Assembly (NCBI RefSeq): GCF_012932965.1
Contig: NZ_JABBXH010000001.1
Coordinates: 558,001 to 622,000, forward strand
Direction: 5' to 3'
DNA: 64,000 bases
DNA from: Thalassotalea algicola
Lineage (GTDB): Bacteria > Pseudomonadota > Gammaproteobacteria > Enterobacterales > Alteromonadaceae
Shown here: positions 1 through 8,231 of the stretch, one piece after another
Position numbering within the stretch: the first letter of the stretch is position 1
Layout: each line of letters opens with the position of its first letter
Program-made: the position numbers and the translations under genes
The notes under the pieces: generated by a model
The model's input: only the letters and a program-made list of their open reading frames with translations
Database searches by the model: none
Told to the model about the DNA's origin: nothing

Positions 1-178
1 TCAATGTTCTTGCTCAGAAGAAAAGTGTTTAGGCGCTATCGCTCAAATTGGCGCAAGCGAGCTAAAAAGCATATTTGAAGAACAAGGCAACGTTAGTATG
101 ACTTGCGATTACTGCTTAACTACTTATGCATTCAACGAACAGCAGCTTTCAGCATATTTAACTGAAACAAAACACTAG
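1..178 (+). CDS. hslO: Hsp33 redox-regulated chaperone, C-terminal fragment
   Basis: This is the last 58 codons of an ORF that enters from the left edge and ends at TAG 176-178. The translated fragment contains a CSC pair near its start and a CDYC pair about 30 residues later. That is the CxC...CxxC zinc-binding, redox-switch module that defines the Hsp33 C-terminus. Hsp33 is a cytosolic holdase activated by oxidative unfolding, when these cysteines form disulfides. The N-terminal chaperone domain lies outside the window. Its position directly before pckA agrees with the hslO-pckA order known in many gammaproteobacteria. Identification rests on the cysteine spacing plus neighbourhood. Confidence 0.88.
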   Translation, partial: QCSCSEEKCLGAIAQIGASELKSIFEEQGNVSMTCDYCLTTYAFNEQQLSAYLTETKH

Positions 179-198
179 TTAAGAAGATATTTAAGATA

Positions 199-224
199 AG
201 GGCGCTATTAAGCGCCCTTTTTTA
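199..224 (+). terminator. Rho-independent terminator after hslO
   Basis: A perfect 8-bp stem (AGGGCGCT at 199-206, AGCGCCCT at 211-218) with an ATTA loop is followed by a run of T. It starts 20 bases after the hslO stop codon and separates hslO from pckA. Confidence 0.9.
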
Positions 225-470
225 TTATTAAGCCCTATTCTTTCTCACTTTCCAGTTGGTCAGTTTTTCAGTCAAAAACAAAAAATGTCGTTTTATTACA
301 TAAAAAAACTGTCAAATAACCGCTTTAGTGTAATAAAAGATGAAAACTTTCAGTCAGAAAAAATTATTGCTTTTGTTTTGAGCAACATTGCCCTAGAATT
401 AGTGGCCTCAGCGCGAACTGAGTAAAAACTTTAATTTTTTTGTTATACCCTTTTTTGGAGAGTGCAAACT

Positions 471-2081
471 ATGTCTGCAATGGCAAACACTATCGACTTA
501 TCTCTTTACGGCATCAATAACGTTGAAGAGATTGTTTATAACCCTTCTTACGAATTATTATTCGAGGAAGAAACAAAAGCCGGTCTTGAAGGGTATGACA
601 GAGGTTATGTAACTGAGCTCGGTGCAGTTTCAGTTGATACAGGAATTTTTACGGGTCGTTCACCTAAAGACAAATACATTGTTCGTGACGACACTACGCG
701 TGACACGGTTTGGTGGGCTGATCAAGGTAAAAACGACAACAAGCCTATGAGCACAGAAACCTGGGGTGAACTAAAAAGCTTAGTAACCACACAACTTTCT
801 GGTAAGCGTTTATTTGTCGTAGATACTTATTGTGGTGCTAACGAAGACACTCGTTTAAAAGTGCGATTCATCACTGAAGTAGCATGGCAAGCTCATTTCG
901 TTAAAAACATGTTTATTCGCCCAACTGAAGAGCAATTAAAAGATTACGAACCAGATTTCGTCGTAATGAATGGTGCGAAGACAACTAATCCAAACTGGCA
1001 AGAACAAGGTTTAAATTCTGAAAACTTTGTAGCCTTTAACTTGACGGAAAAAATGCAACTTATCGGCGGTACGTGGTACGGCGGTGAGATGAAAAAAGGT
1101 ATGTTCTCAATGATGAACTACTTACTTCCGTTAAAAGGCATAGCGTCAATGCACTGTAGTGCGAACGTATGTGAAAAAGGTGACGTTGCGGTATTCTTCG
1201 GTCTTTCAGGAACGGGGAAAACAACACTTTCTACAGACCCTAAACGTGAATTAATCGGTGACGACGAGCACGGTTGGGACGACAACGGTATTTTCAATTT
1301 TGAAGGTGGTTGTTACGCAAAAACCATTAACCTTTCAAAAGAAAACGAACCAGATATTTACAATGCCATCCGTCGCGATGCACTGTTAGAAAACGTAACA
1401 GTAGATGAAAATGGCAAGATAGACTTTGATGATAATTCAAAAACTGAAAACACACGTGTTTCTTACCCAATTCATCACATTGATAACATCGTTAAGCCTA
1501 TTTCTCGTGCAGGGCATGCAACTAAAGTTATCTTCTTAACAGCAGATGCGTTTGGTGTTCTGCCACCAGTAGCTAAATTAACGCCAGAGCAAACAGAGTA
1601 CTACTTCTTATCTGGTTTTACAGCGAAATTAGCAGGAACTGAGCGTGGTATTACTGAGCCAACACCAACATTCTCAAGTTGTTTTGGTGCCGCTTTCCTA
1701 AGCTTACACCCAACGCAATATTCCGATGTTTTAACGAAGCGTATGAAAGCAGCTGGTGCAGAAGCGTACTTAGTTAACACTGGCTGGAATGGCAGTGGCA
1801 AGCGCATCTCAATTAAAGATACTCGAGCAATCATTGATGCTATTTTAGATGGCTCAATTGAAGAAGCTGAAACTATTACTCTGCCAATGTTCAACTTAAG
1901 CGTACCTAAAGCATTGCACGATTGTGATACCAACATTCTTGATCCTCGCAATACTTATGAAAATGCAGCGGATTGGGAAACTAAAGCACGTGACTTAGCC
2001 GGTTTATTTGTCGATAACTTTGATAAATTTACAGACAACTCACACGGTGAATCATTAGTAGCTGCAGGTCCTCAGCTTTAA
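471..2081 (+). CDS. pckA: ATP-dependent phosphoenolpyruvate carboxykinase
   Basis: Encodes ATP-type PEP carboxykinase (536 aa), which converts oxaloacetate and ATP to PEP and CO2, the first committed step of gluconeogenesis in the cytosol. The sequence shows the substrate motif [10 protein letters not shown] near the N-terminus, the signature [13 protein letters not shown], the P-loop GLSGTGKTT at residues 244-252, and the following metal-binding LIGDDEHGW. Length is normal for the family. An in-frame GTG at 462 would overlap the ribosome binding site, so the ATG at 471, ten bases after TTGGAG (455-460), is preferred. The 292-base upstream gap holds the hslO terminator and an AT-rich leader; TAGAAT at 394-399 is a possible -10 box but no convincing -35 was found. 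It is monocistronic, with its own terminator. Confidence 0.97.
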   Translation: MSAMANTIDLSLYGINNVEEIVYNPSYELLFEEETKAGLEGYDRGYVTELGAVSVDTGIFTGRSPKDKYIVRDDTTRDTVWWADQGKNDNKPMSTETWGELKSLVTTQLSGKRLFVVDTYCGANEDTRLKVRFITEVAWQAHFVKNMFIRPTEEQLKDYEPDFVVMNGAKTTNPNWQEQGLNSENFVAFNLTEKMQLIGGTWYGGEMKKGMFSMMNYLLPLKGIASMHCSANVCEKGDVAVFFGLSGTGKTTLSTDPKRELIGDDEHGWDDNGIFNFEGGCYAKTINLSKENEPDIYNAIRRDALLENVTVDENGKIDFDDNSKTENTRVSYPIHHIDNIVKPISRAGHATKVIFLTADAFGVLPPVAKLTPEQTEYYFLSGFTAKLAGTERGITEPTPTFSSCFGAAFLSLHPTQYSDVLTKRMKAAGAEAYLVNTGWNGSGKRISIKDTRAIIDAILDGSIEEAETITLPMFNLSVPKALHDCDTNILDPRNTYENAADWETKARDLAGLFVDNFDKFTDNSHGESLVAAGPQL

Positions 2082-2100
2082 AATAGATATACATCGTTTA

Positions 2101-2128
2101 AAAGCCGCATTGAATGCGGCTTTTTTTT
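2101..2128 (+). terminator. Rho-independent terminator after pckA
   Basis: A 10-bp perfect stem (2101-2110 with 2114-2123), a TGA loop and an eight-T run lie 19 bases after the pckA stop. The call is secure by shape. Confidence 0.93.
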
Positions 2129-2308
2129 ATCTAAATCATAGAAACTTAATTCTCGAAAAATGGTTTGTTACAAATCCATTTTCCGAAACAACCCATTGAA
2201 TAACATATAAAAAACTATCTTTCATCCTTTCGAATTGTTCACTTTATTTGTACTGGTTAAATTTTGAACTAAACTTAAACTGAGTTCGCATCATTTAAGG
2301 GAGTAAAT

Positions 2309-2692
2309 ATGCTTTATCTATTGCTATTTAAGTTCACCCTGTTTCTTATGTTATGTGTATGGTTAACAAGACGAAATAATCTGGCAGTGAAATTATGGAG
2401 CGATGAGCAACTGATAAAAAGCCTACCTCGTTATCAGCATATGAAAAATCAATCCAGTCAACGATTCGATGTTAGCCGCTTTGTCGACATTGAAGCTCGT
2501 ATCAATCTAATAAAAAGCGAAACTGCTGCACGTTTTAGTTATGACCGCGTAAAAACAGCAACGTTAAATTACGAGCACAGACAGGCATTAATTAAAAGTT
2601 TGGAAGATAAAAGCAAACGAGCCTCATACGAAGGTAATTTGTTTGCTAAGTCATTACTTGAAAAAGAAATTGAAGAAATTGTCAGCCATTAG
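2309..2692 (+). CDS. Small membrane-anchored protein of unknown function
   Basis: A 127-aa protein not matched to a named family. Residues 1-20 form one strongly hydrophobic helix followed directly by RR, so an N-in/C-out or signal-anchor topology is possible. The remaining 100 residues are charged, rich in K, E and R, and probably helical (Ser/Lys/Glu-rich with heptad-like leucines), which fits a soluble tail. The start is supported by AAGGGAG seven bases upstream of the ATG. It is transcribed toward envZ and ends one base short of that gene's stop codon, with no terminator between the two convergent genes. It is probably a lineage-specific gene; no function can be deduced. Confidence 0.7.
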   Translation: MLYLLLFKFTLFLMLCVWLTRRNNLAVKLWSDEQLIKSLPRYQHMKNQSSQRFDVSRFVDIEARINLIKSETAARFSYDRVKTATLNYEHRQALIKSLEDKSKRASYEGNLFAKSLLEKEIEEIVSH

Positions 2693-2693
2693 C

Positions 2694-3983
2694 TTATTGA
2701 AGCGGCAATAACACTTTAGCTTCTAAACCACCTTGTTTGCGGTTGGCTAGGATCACTTTGCCACCATGAGTATCAACGATACGCTTAATAATGGCTAAAC
2801 CTAGGCCACTGCCTTCAGTGCCTCGAGCTTTATCGCCTTGGGTAAATGGTTGGAATAGTCGGTCTATTTCTGACTCCGGAATACCTGCACCTTCATCACT
2901 CACTGTGATATATGCATAACGCTTATTCTCTATACCCGTCGCAACATGAATTTTACCTTCCGTATAACGAATAGCGTTTTGTATTAAATTAGCGATAACC
3001 CGTTTCATCGCCACATAACGAAGTGGTAAAGGTTTTACTTCTCCAGCACTATAGTTTACTTCGCGATCCGTTGGCGTTTCAGCATGGACGACATCATCAA
3101 CCAACACATTTAAATCACTTATTTCAGGCTTATCTTTACTGTCATGACGAATATAATCGATAAACTGATCGATAATGGCATTCATATCATCGATATCGCC
3201 TTCAATGCCATCTTTAAGAAATTCATCTTGTTCGGACATCATCTCTGCACTTAAGCGTATTCGTGTTAGTGGTGTACGTAGATCATGTGAGATCCCCGCC
3301 ATTAATAAATTACGGTCATCTTCAAGCTGTTTAATGCCTTTTGACATATGATTAAACGCTTGGGTTACCGCCATTATTTCTGTTGTTCCTTGCTCTTCAA
3401 GTGGCTCTGGAAACTCACCTTTACCGACATCTTCTGCCGCATGCTGCAAGGCTTTTAAAGGCCGGTTCAAATTACGAACAAATAGCCAGCCACCAGCAAC
3501 AGATAACACGCCAAGAATGACTAAAAAGAAAATCAGTGGCGAAAAGTTTGATTCTTCAATACCACTTAATGGAATTTTGACCCAAAGACTAGGCGCTTGT
3601 GGTGGCCTTATCCAAAACAGATATTCATCGCCTCGAGAAATTCTAACTTCCGCCGGGCCATCTAATAGCTCAGACATTTGTGCTGAGCGAAACTCTACGT
3701 AAACCGCATTAGCCAACCCCAAACGCATCGCATCTTTTTCACGATAGACACCGATACCGGTTTCTCGCTGAAACGCTTCTGCCATTGCTGGGCTAAGCTC
3801 TGCATCTTTTACATCAATAAATACCACGCGTACTTGCTTTGCAAGTAGTTCATTAATTTGTTGGAAATTAGGCTGTAAGATATATAACGCGATGGAAACA
3901 TACGAAACCACCTGATTTATCAACAACAAAAAACCAATTAATAATACCGTTTGCCCAAAAGCACTACGTGGCAATATCTTCAT
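2694..3983 (-). CDS. envZ: Osmosensing sensor histidine kinase EnvZ
   Basis: A 429-aa inner-membrane sensor kinase paired with the upstream ompR. An N-terminal membrane helix (about residues 10-36), a periplasmic domain of roughly 115 residues and a second helix near residue 150-170 precede a HAMP linker. The H-box [11 protein letters not shown] carries the phospho-accepting His233. The N-box [13 protein letters not shown]1 box DEGAGIP and G2 box [10 protein letters not shown] complete the ATPase domain. EnvZ autophosphorylates and transfers phosphate to OmpR, controlling porins and osmotic adaptation in related bacteria. Only 12 bases separate it from ompR, so the two are one operon. The periplasmic domain is not obviously E. 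coli-like, so the true stimulus may differ. Confidence 0.92.
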   Translation of the reverse strand: MKILPRSAFGQTVLLIGFLLLINQVVSYVSIALYILQPNFQQINELLAKQVRVVFIDVKDAELSPAMAEAFQRETGIGVYREKDAMRLGLANAVYVEFRSAQMSELLDGPAEVRISRGDEYLFWIRPPQAPSLWVKIPLSGIEESNFSPLIFFLVILGVLSVAGGWLFVRNLNRPLKALQHAAEDVGKGEFPEPLEEQGTTEIMAVTQAFNHMSKGIKQLEDDRNLLMAGISHDLRTPLTRIRLSAEMMSEQDEFLKDGIEGDIDDMNAIIDQFIDYIRHDSKDKPEISDLNVLVDDVVHAETPTDREVNYSAGEVKPLPLRYVAMKRVIANLIQNAIRYTEGKIHVATGIENKRYAYITVSDEGAGIPESEIDRLFQPFTQGDKARGTEGSGLGLAIIKRIVDTHGGKVILANRKQGGLEAKVLLPLQ

Positions 3984-3995
3984 AAAAGTATGTAA

Positions 3996-4721
3996 TTAAG
4001 CTGCTTCTTGGCCGTCTGGCACAAATACATAACCTAAGCCCCACACGGTTTGAATATAGCGAGGTTTAGCAGGATCTTCTTCTAGCATACGACGTAATCG
4101 ACTTACTTGTACATCAATACTACGCTCTAACGCAGAATAATCCCTGCCACGCGCTAAGTTCATTAACTTATCACGAGAAAGAGGCTCTCTTGGGTGAGTA
4201 ACTAAGGCTTTTAATACCGCAAATTCACCACTGGTTAGTGGCATATTCACATCACCTCTCACCATTTCACGAGTCGCTAGGTTTAAGGCATATTCACCAA
4301 ATTCAATGACATTTTCTTCCATTGAAGGTGCACCTGGAGCTTCTTGGGTTTTACGACGTAATACCGCTTTAACGCGCGCCAATAACTCACGAGGATTAAA
4401 CGGTTTTGGCATATAATCATCTGCGCCCAGCTCAAGACCAATGATGCGATCAACTTCGTCACCTTTAGCTGTTAGCATGACAATTGGAATGTTATTGCCG
4501 TTTTGACGTAATCGGCGACAGATAGATAAGCCATCTTCACCAGGCAGCATAAGATCTAAGACTAATAGATGAAAATTTTCTCGCTCTAATAATCGATCCA
4601 TTTGCTCAGAATTTGCGGCTGAACGTACAACAAAGCCCTGTTCCACTAAATAGCGCTCGAGTAAAGCTCTTAAGCGCATATCATCGTCAACAACTAATAT
4701 TTTTTGCGTTTCCTGTCCCAT
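3996..4721 (-). CDS. ompR: Two-component response regulator OmpR
   Basis: A 241-aa OmpR/PhoB-family regulator. The receiver domain has the acidic cluster VVDDD near residue 10, the phosphorylation site Asp56 in LVLDLMLPGEDG, and the conserved Lys in MPKPFNPREL. The C-terminal winged-helix domain (about residues 140-235) includes SGEFAVLKALVTHP and the terminal TVWGLGYVF, which are typical of DNA-binding members. It is the first gene of the ompR-envZ pair. The 156-base gap upstream should contain the operon promoter; it is AT-rich and no operator was identified with confidence. Confidence 0.95.
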   Translation of the reverse strand: MGQETQKILVVDDDMRLRALLERYLVEQGFVVRSAANSEQMDRLLERENFHLLVLDLMLPGEDGLSICRRLRQNGNNIPIVMLTAKGDEVDRIIGLELGADDYMPKPFNPRELLARVKAVLRRKTQEAPGAPSMEENVIEFGEYALNLATREMVRGDVNMPLTSGEFAVLKALVTHPREPLSRDKLMNLARGRDYSALERSIDVQVSRLRRMLEEDPAKPRYIQTVWGLGYVFVPDGQEAA

Positions 4722-4877
4722 AATCCCATCCTCTTGGTCTTATTCAATGATTTCACTATAAGCGATAATATTCACCATGAAAAATCAAGAATGTTACAAA
4801 GTGTTAAGATTTGGATATATTCAACCGGATCATATATAACTTTTAGTTATCAATAGGAAACATTTAAGCTGTTTTTC

Positions 4878-5792
4878 CTATTTCTTTTTCATTAGAAAGG
4901 AAATAGGTTTTTCTAATCGTGATTGCCATGCTTCTTCAGTATGCGCATGACCATCGAAAAAGAGTGTTTGCCAGTTTTCTTTGGTAAAGCCTTTACTCTT
5001 CATGATCAAATCCACATGCTTTTGCAATGGCGGATAGTGTTCATCAAGTGTTTTATTACCGTAATCAAAATAGATTTTGTGGTCACTTAATTTAGTTAAG
5101 CTATTCGTTAGATATTGATAAAAAGTATTAGGGGCAGGGTTACCTTCATGAGGCATAACGCCTAGCCAGTGAGTCGATATACAGGCAGCACCTCCAAAGA
5201 CATCCGGATATTCATTTATCGCATAAAGCGAAATTAAACCGCCCATGCTTGAGCCCATAATAAAAGTCGAATTTTTACTGGTATCAACCGCATAGTTTTC
5301 ATCGATATAAGGTTTTAATTCTTGTACGAGAAACTTTAGGTAGTTATCTGAATTCACGGCGCCGTTGAATAATAACTGCGACTCGTCACGTGGTATCTGA
5401 TAAAAGCGCTTTTGGTCGGCTATTGATAACAAGTTAAATGGTTTTTGAGGGTAGTAATCTCTATGACGATCAGGTCCGCCATTGTCTATTCCGACAACAA
5501 TAAACGGCCTTATATTGCTTGTGTTATTTAATCGAGCTGCCGTTTCGTCTACACCCCATTCTTGCTTATTCCAGGTGGTGCTTGCGTCAAAAAGCATTTG
5601 ACCATCATGCATATAAAGCACTGCATAATTGTTCGATTCGTTATAGTCTTCTGGGAGCCAGATGTGAATGTTGCGCTTGCTGACAAACTTTGAAGGAAAT
5701 TGCTCAATCGTCGCTAGTGTTCCCGATTGAACCGAAATAGCATGCCCGTCATTTGCCAATACAAAGAAAAGTACAAAGAGTAATAATCGCAT
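4878..5792 (-). CDS. Exported esterase D / enterochelin-esterase-like alpha/beta hydrolase
   Basis: A 304-aa protein with a cleavable signal peptide (hydrophobic residues 2-13, likely cut after GHA at 18). The body matches the putative-esterase family (PF00756). It has YMHDGQMLFD at about residue 60 forming the oxyanion side, the nucleophile elbow GSSMGG with Ser182, and a C-terminal His in FDGHAHTEEAWQ that should complete the triad. Family members act on carboxylic esters, acylated sugars or siderophore lactones; the substrate here cannot be read from sequence. It is a single gene oriented with its minus-strand neighbours, 88 bases downstream of the small secreted protein. A 9-bp inverted repeat (4852-4860 with 4874-4882) overlaps its stop. 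Confidence 0.82.
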   Translation of the reverse strand: MRLLLFVLFFVLANDGHAISVQSGTLATIEQFPSKFVSKRNIHIWLPEDYNESNNYAVLYMHDGQMLFDASTTWNKQEWGVDETAARLNNTSNIRPFIVVGIDNGGPDRHRDYYPQKPFNLLSIADQKRFYQIPRDESQLLFNGAVNSDNYLKFLVQELKPYIDENYAVDTSKNSTFIMGSSMGGLISLYAINEYPDVFGGAACISTHWLGVMPHEGNPAPNTFYQYLTNSLTKLSDHKIYFDYGNKTLDEHYPPLQKHVDLIMKSKGFTKENWQTLFFDGHAHTEEAWQSRLEKPISFLMKKK

Positions 5793-5880
5793 AATGTCTT
5801 TACCGCTAAAGAATAGTTAGATAACTATGACAAAAGATCAGTAAAGTTAAAAAGCGAAACCAATGAATACGATTGCAAAG

Positions 5881-6381
5881 TTACTTAATATATTTAATTG
5901 CCTGCTCGGAGACACATTTGGTAAAGCTTTTTTGGCGCTGTTCGCGAGAAAGGCGTTCTATGGCACCCGTCACTAACTCCATCTTCTCATCTCGCTCCTC
6001 TTTAGGTAGAGCAGAAAGTTGATCAGTAAAGCAGCCAACAAGACCGTAATTTAGCGCACTATCTGATTGCGGAGTATCACCTTTAAGACATAAATCAAGC
6101 TTTTCAGCAAGTTGCCCTTTATCCATTTTTTCTATGATTTGAGCTAGCTGATAAGGAATTGGATCTACTTTTCGATCAAGATTGCAGCCGTAGAACATAT
6201 CGGCAACCGCTACTTTTGGAATAATTGCCTGATGTTTAGGTACAAACTCATTTCTCAGCCATTGCTTGTGTTGTTCTGACATTGCGGCACTTTGCTCTGC
6301 TTTAGCTATCAAAGTAAAACTCGCAGTTAATAGACTAACCCCTAGCAACAATGCAACACTCGAAAGTTTTTTGTCTGCCAT
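5881..6381 (-). CDS. Small exported protein, function unknown
   Basis: A 166-aa protein with an N-terminal signal sequence (about residues 8-28, possible cleavage after AKA). The mature part contains four cysteines (in YGCN, DLCL, VGCF and TKCV), suggesting two disulfide bonds in the periplasm, and is otherwise helical and charged. No family was recognised. An in-frame GTG at 6387 sits only two bases from GGAG, whereas the ATG at 6381 has an eight-base spacing, so the ATG is chosen. It lies between the esterase and a methyltransferase on the same strand with short gaps, but nothing links their functions. Confidence 0.68.
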   Translation of the reverse strand: MADKKLSSVALLLGVSLLTASFTLIAKAEQSAAMSEQHKQWLRNEFVPKHQAIIPKVAVADMFYGCNLDRKVDPIPYQLAQIIEKMDKGQLAEKLDLCLKGDTPQSDSALNYGLVGCFTDQLSALPKEERDEKMELVTGAIERLSREQRQKSFTKCVSEQAIKYIK

Positions 6382-6443
6382 TGACACTACTCCAAAAAAT
6401 AATGGCTAATTAACATTCCCTGTTAAGATTATAACTTATTGTA

Positions 6444-7094
6444 TTAAGGTGTGTTGGCCTTTTCAGTTAAAGATTTCAATTTGTTACATCTATTAAAACG
6501 CCAAATGACTAATTGATTATTTGCCGGCATATCAATATTTGCTTCTAATTCGAAACCGGCCTGTTCAGCTAAAAAGTTTACTTCTTCAAAGTCGCGAATT
6601 GCACTTTGGCTATCTCGCGCTTTAAGCCATAAATCAAAATCGGCATTACTTGCACTTGTATATTCACCATCAAATTTAAACGGTCCATAAATAATCAGTT
6701 TTGTATTTGGCTTACAGACCCCGGCGACATGCTTAAAAAGGCATACTACGTGCTGCCAACTCATTATATGTAATGTATTTGCGCTATAAATTAATTGATA
6801 CTGCTTACGCGGCCATTGATTATGGTTAGCAACATCTAATGAAATGGGCGTTAAAAGGTTACTTGTTCCATGCTCATCTAAGTTTTGAGAAAGCGAAGCT
6901 AAATATTCCTGTTGATCACTACATTGCCATATCAAATGTGGCAGTTTATTGGCAAAAAAACTTGCATGCTGACCAGAATAATTACCCAATTCAAGCACCT
7001 CGGTTACCTCAGCACAATGAAGTTTTACATGTTCAAATATTGCTTCTTTATTCCGCTCACAACTCGGTGCAAAGTTATGCCATTGCTCTTTCAT
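6444..7094 (-). CDS. DUF938 family SAM-dependent methyltransferase-like protein
   Basis: A predicted class I methyltransferase fold of 216 aa. The opening FAPSCERNKEAIFEHV and the later LPHLIWQCSDQQEYLASL are characteristic of the DUF938 family (PF06080), whose substrates are unknown. The SAM-binding motif I, usually E-[IV]-G-S-G-T-G-Q-H, reads ELGNYSGQH here, retaining the Gly pair and GQH. An in-frame TTG at 7121 is the longest start, but the ATG at 7094 places the conserved block at residue 8, as in relatives. No strong Shine-Dalgarno precedes either start. Upstream lies the mscS terminator, so it is probably transcribed independently. Confidence 0.78.
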   Translation of the reverse strand: MKEQWHNFAPSCERNKEAIFEHVKLHCAEVTEVLELGNYSGQHASFFANKLPHLIWQCSDQQEYLASLSQNLDEHGTSNLLTPISLDVANHNQWPRKQYQLIYSANTLHIMSWQHVVCLFKHVAGVCKPNTKLIIYGPFKFDGEYTSASNADFDLWLKARDSQSAIRDFEEVNFLAEQAGFELEANIDMPANNQLVIWRFNRCNKLKSLTEKANTP

Positions 7095-7143
7095 AGATTT
7101 CAAAATTGTTAGCTTCACCAAGTTTTTAACAATGTTTTATCAT

Positions 7144-7174
7144 AAAAAAAAGCGAAGCTTTTAGCTTCGCTTTT
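7144..7174 (-). terminator. Rho-independent terminator after mscS
   Basis: A 12-bp perfect stem (7148-7159 with 7163-7174) and a TTT loop. Read on the minus strand it is followed by a T run (complement of 7144-7150), 16 bases after the mscS stop. Confidence 0.9.
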
Positions 7175-7189
7175 CTACAAATATATTCA

Positions 7190-8086
7190 CTAATCACTGC
7201 TTTGAATTAAATGAACATCGCGTTGAGGGAAAGGAATAGAAATTCCTGCTTCATCAAACGCAATTTTTACAGCTTCATGTGTAGCAAAAAATACTGGCCA
7301 GTAGTCTTCAGAATTAACCCAGGGGCGAACTACGAAGTTAATTGAGCTATCAGCATGCGCAGATACGAAAATATCTACCGTAGGGTCCTTCAACACGCGA
7401 CTGTCATTGTCCATGACTTGTTGCAATACGGCTTTAGCTTGCTTTATATCATCGCCATAACTAATACCAAATGTCATATCGACACGGCGTGTATCTTCGA
7501 TAAATAGGTTTTTAACACAGCCATTAGAAAGCAAGCCATTAGGAATTATTACCCGCTGATTATCTAACGTTCGCATAATGGTATTAAAGATTTGAATTTC
7601 AACAACCGTACCAACATAGCCTTGTGCTTCGATAACATCGCCAGCTTTAAATGGACGGAAGAATAGAATGAGTATGCCACCGGCAAAGTTTGCTAAGCTC
7701 CCTTGTAATGCAAGACCAACGGCTAAGCCTGCAGCACCTAACATTGCAATAAGAGAAGCAGTTTCTACCCCTATCATCGAGGCAAAGATAATAATTAACA
7801 CCGCCTTAAAGGTTATGTTAAAAATGCTGACTAAAAATTGATGTAACGTCACTTCAACTTTCTTTTTAGTCATTGCTACGTCTATCAATTTCACAATACG
7901 ACGTATAACCCAAGCACCTATGATCCAAACAATGATAGCTAAGATCAGTTTAGTACCAAAGGCTAGCCCCATTTCACCAATGATTTGCATATAATGTTCA
8001 AGTTTATCGACGCTTGTATTCATTACCTCTGCTGTCGTATCTATTGCTGCTTCAACACTAGACTCTTCCGCTGCCATATTATTCAC
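7190..8086 (-). CDS. mscS: Small-conductance mechanosensitive channel MscS
   Basis: A 298-aa inner-membrane channel that opens under membrane tension and releases solutes during hypo-osmotic shock. Three hydrophobic helices lie at about residues 40-62, 82-105 and 110-146. The third carries the Gly/Ala-packed pore helix GAAGLAVGLALQGSLANFAGG, followed by FFRPFKAGDVIE, the beta-domain entry typical of MscS. The C-terminal cytoplasmic cage region is complete and the length is close to E. coli MscS (286 aa). It is monocistronic with its own terminator. It is functionally relevant to the osmolyte genes at 45-50 kb but not linked to them. Confidence 0.94.
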   Translation of the reverse strand: MNNMAAEESSVEAAIDTTAEVMNTSVDKLEHYMQIIGEMGLAFGTKLILAIIVWIIGAWVIRRIVKLIDVAMTKKKVEVTLHQFLVSIFNITFKAVLIIIFASMIGVETASLIAMLGAAGLAVGLALQGSLANFAGGILILFFRPFKAGDVIEAQGYVGTVVEIQIFNTIMRTLDNQRVIIPNGLLSNGCVKNLFIEDTRRVDMTFGISYGDDIKQAKAVLQQVMDNDSRVLKDPTVDIFVSAHADSSINFVVRPWVNSEDYWPVFFATHEAVKIAFDEAGISIPFPQRDVHLIQSSD

Positions 8087-8183
8087 CTTAAATAAAATAA
8101 AATAAATTGATTTAACTTACTGAATTATCAGTTAAACACACTTGTTAATTTAAGGTTAATTGTAGATGGATATTAAAAAATAG

Positions 8184-8216
8184 AAAGAAAAAAGGCGAGC
8201 TAATCGCTCACCTTTT
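8184..8216 (-). terminator. Probable terminator after the TonB receptor gene
   Basis: An 11-bp stem with one G-T pair (8190-8200 with 8206-8216) and a five-base loop lies 16 bases beyond the receptor stop codon. On the minus strand it runs into a T-rich tract. Confidence 0.78.
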
Positions 8217-8231
8217 CCAATTTAATTAGCG

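Noticed and set aside
462-470. GTG start for pckA at 462
   Set aside because: It lies one base after GGAG, too close for initiation; the ATG at 471 has a ten-base spacing and gives the usual N-terminus.
4852-4882. Nine-base inverted repeat at the end of the esterase gene as a terminator
   Set aside because: It overlaps the stop codon and lacks a T run in the direction of transcription; the T-rich side faces the wrong strand.
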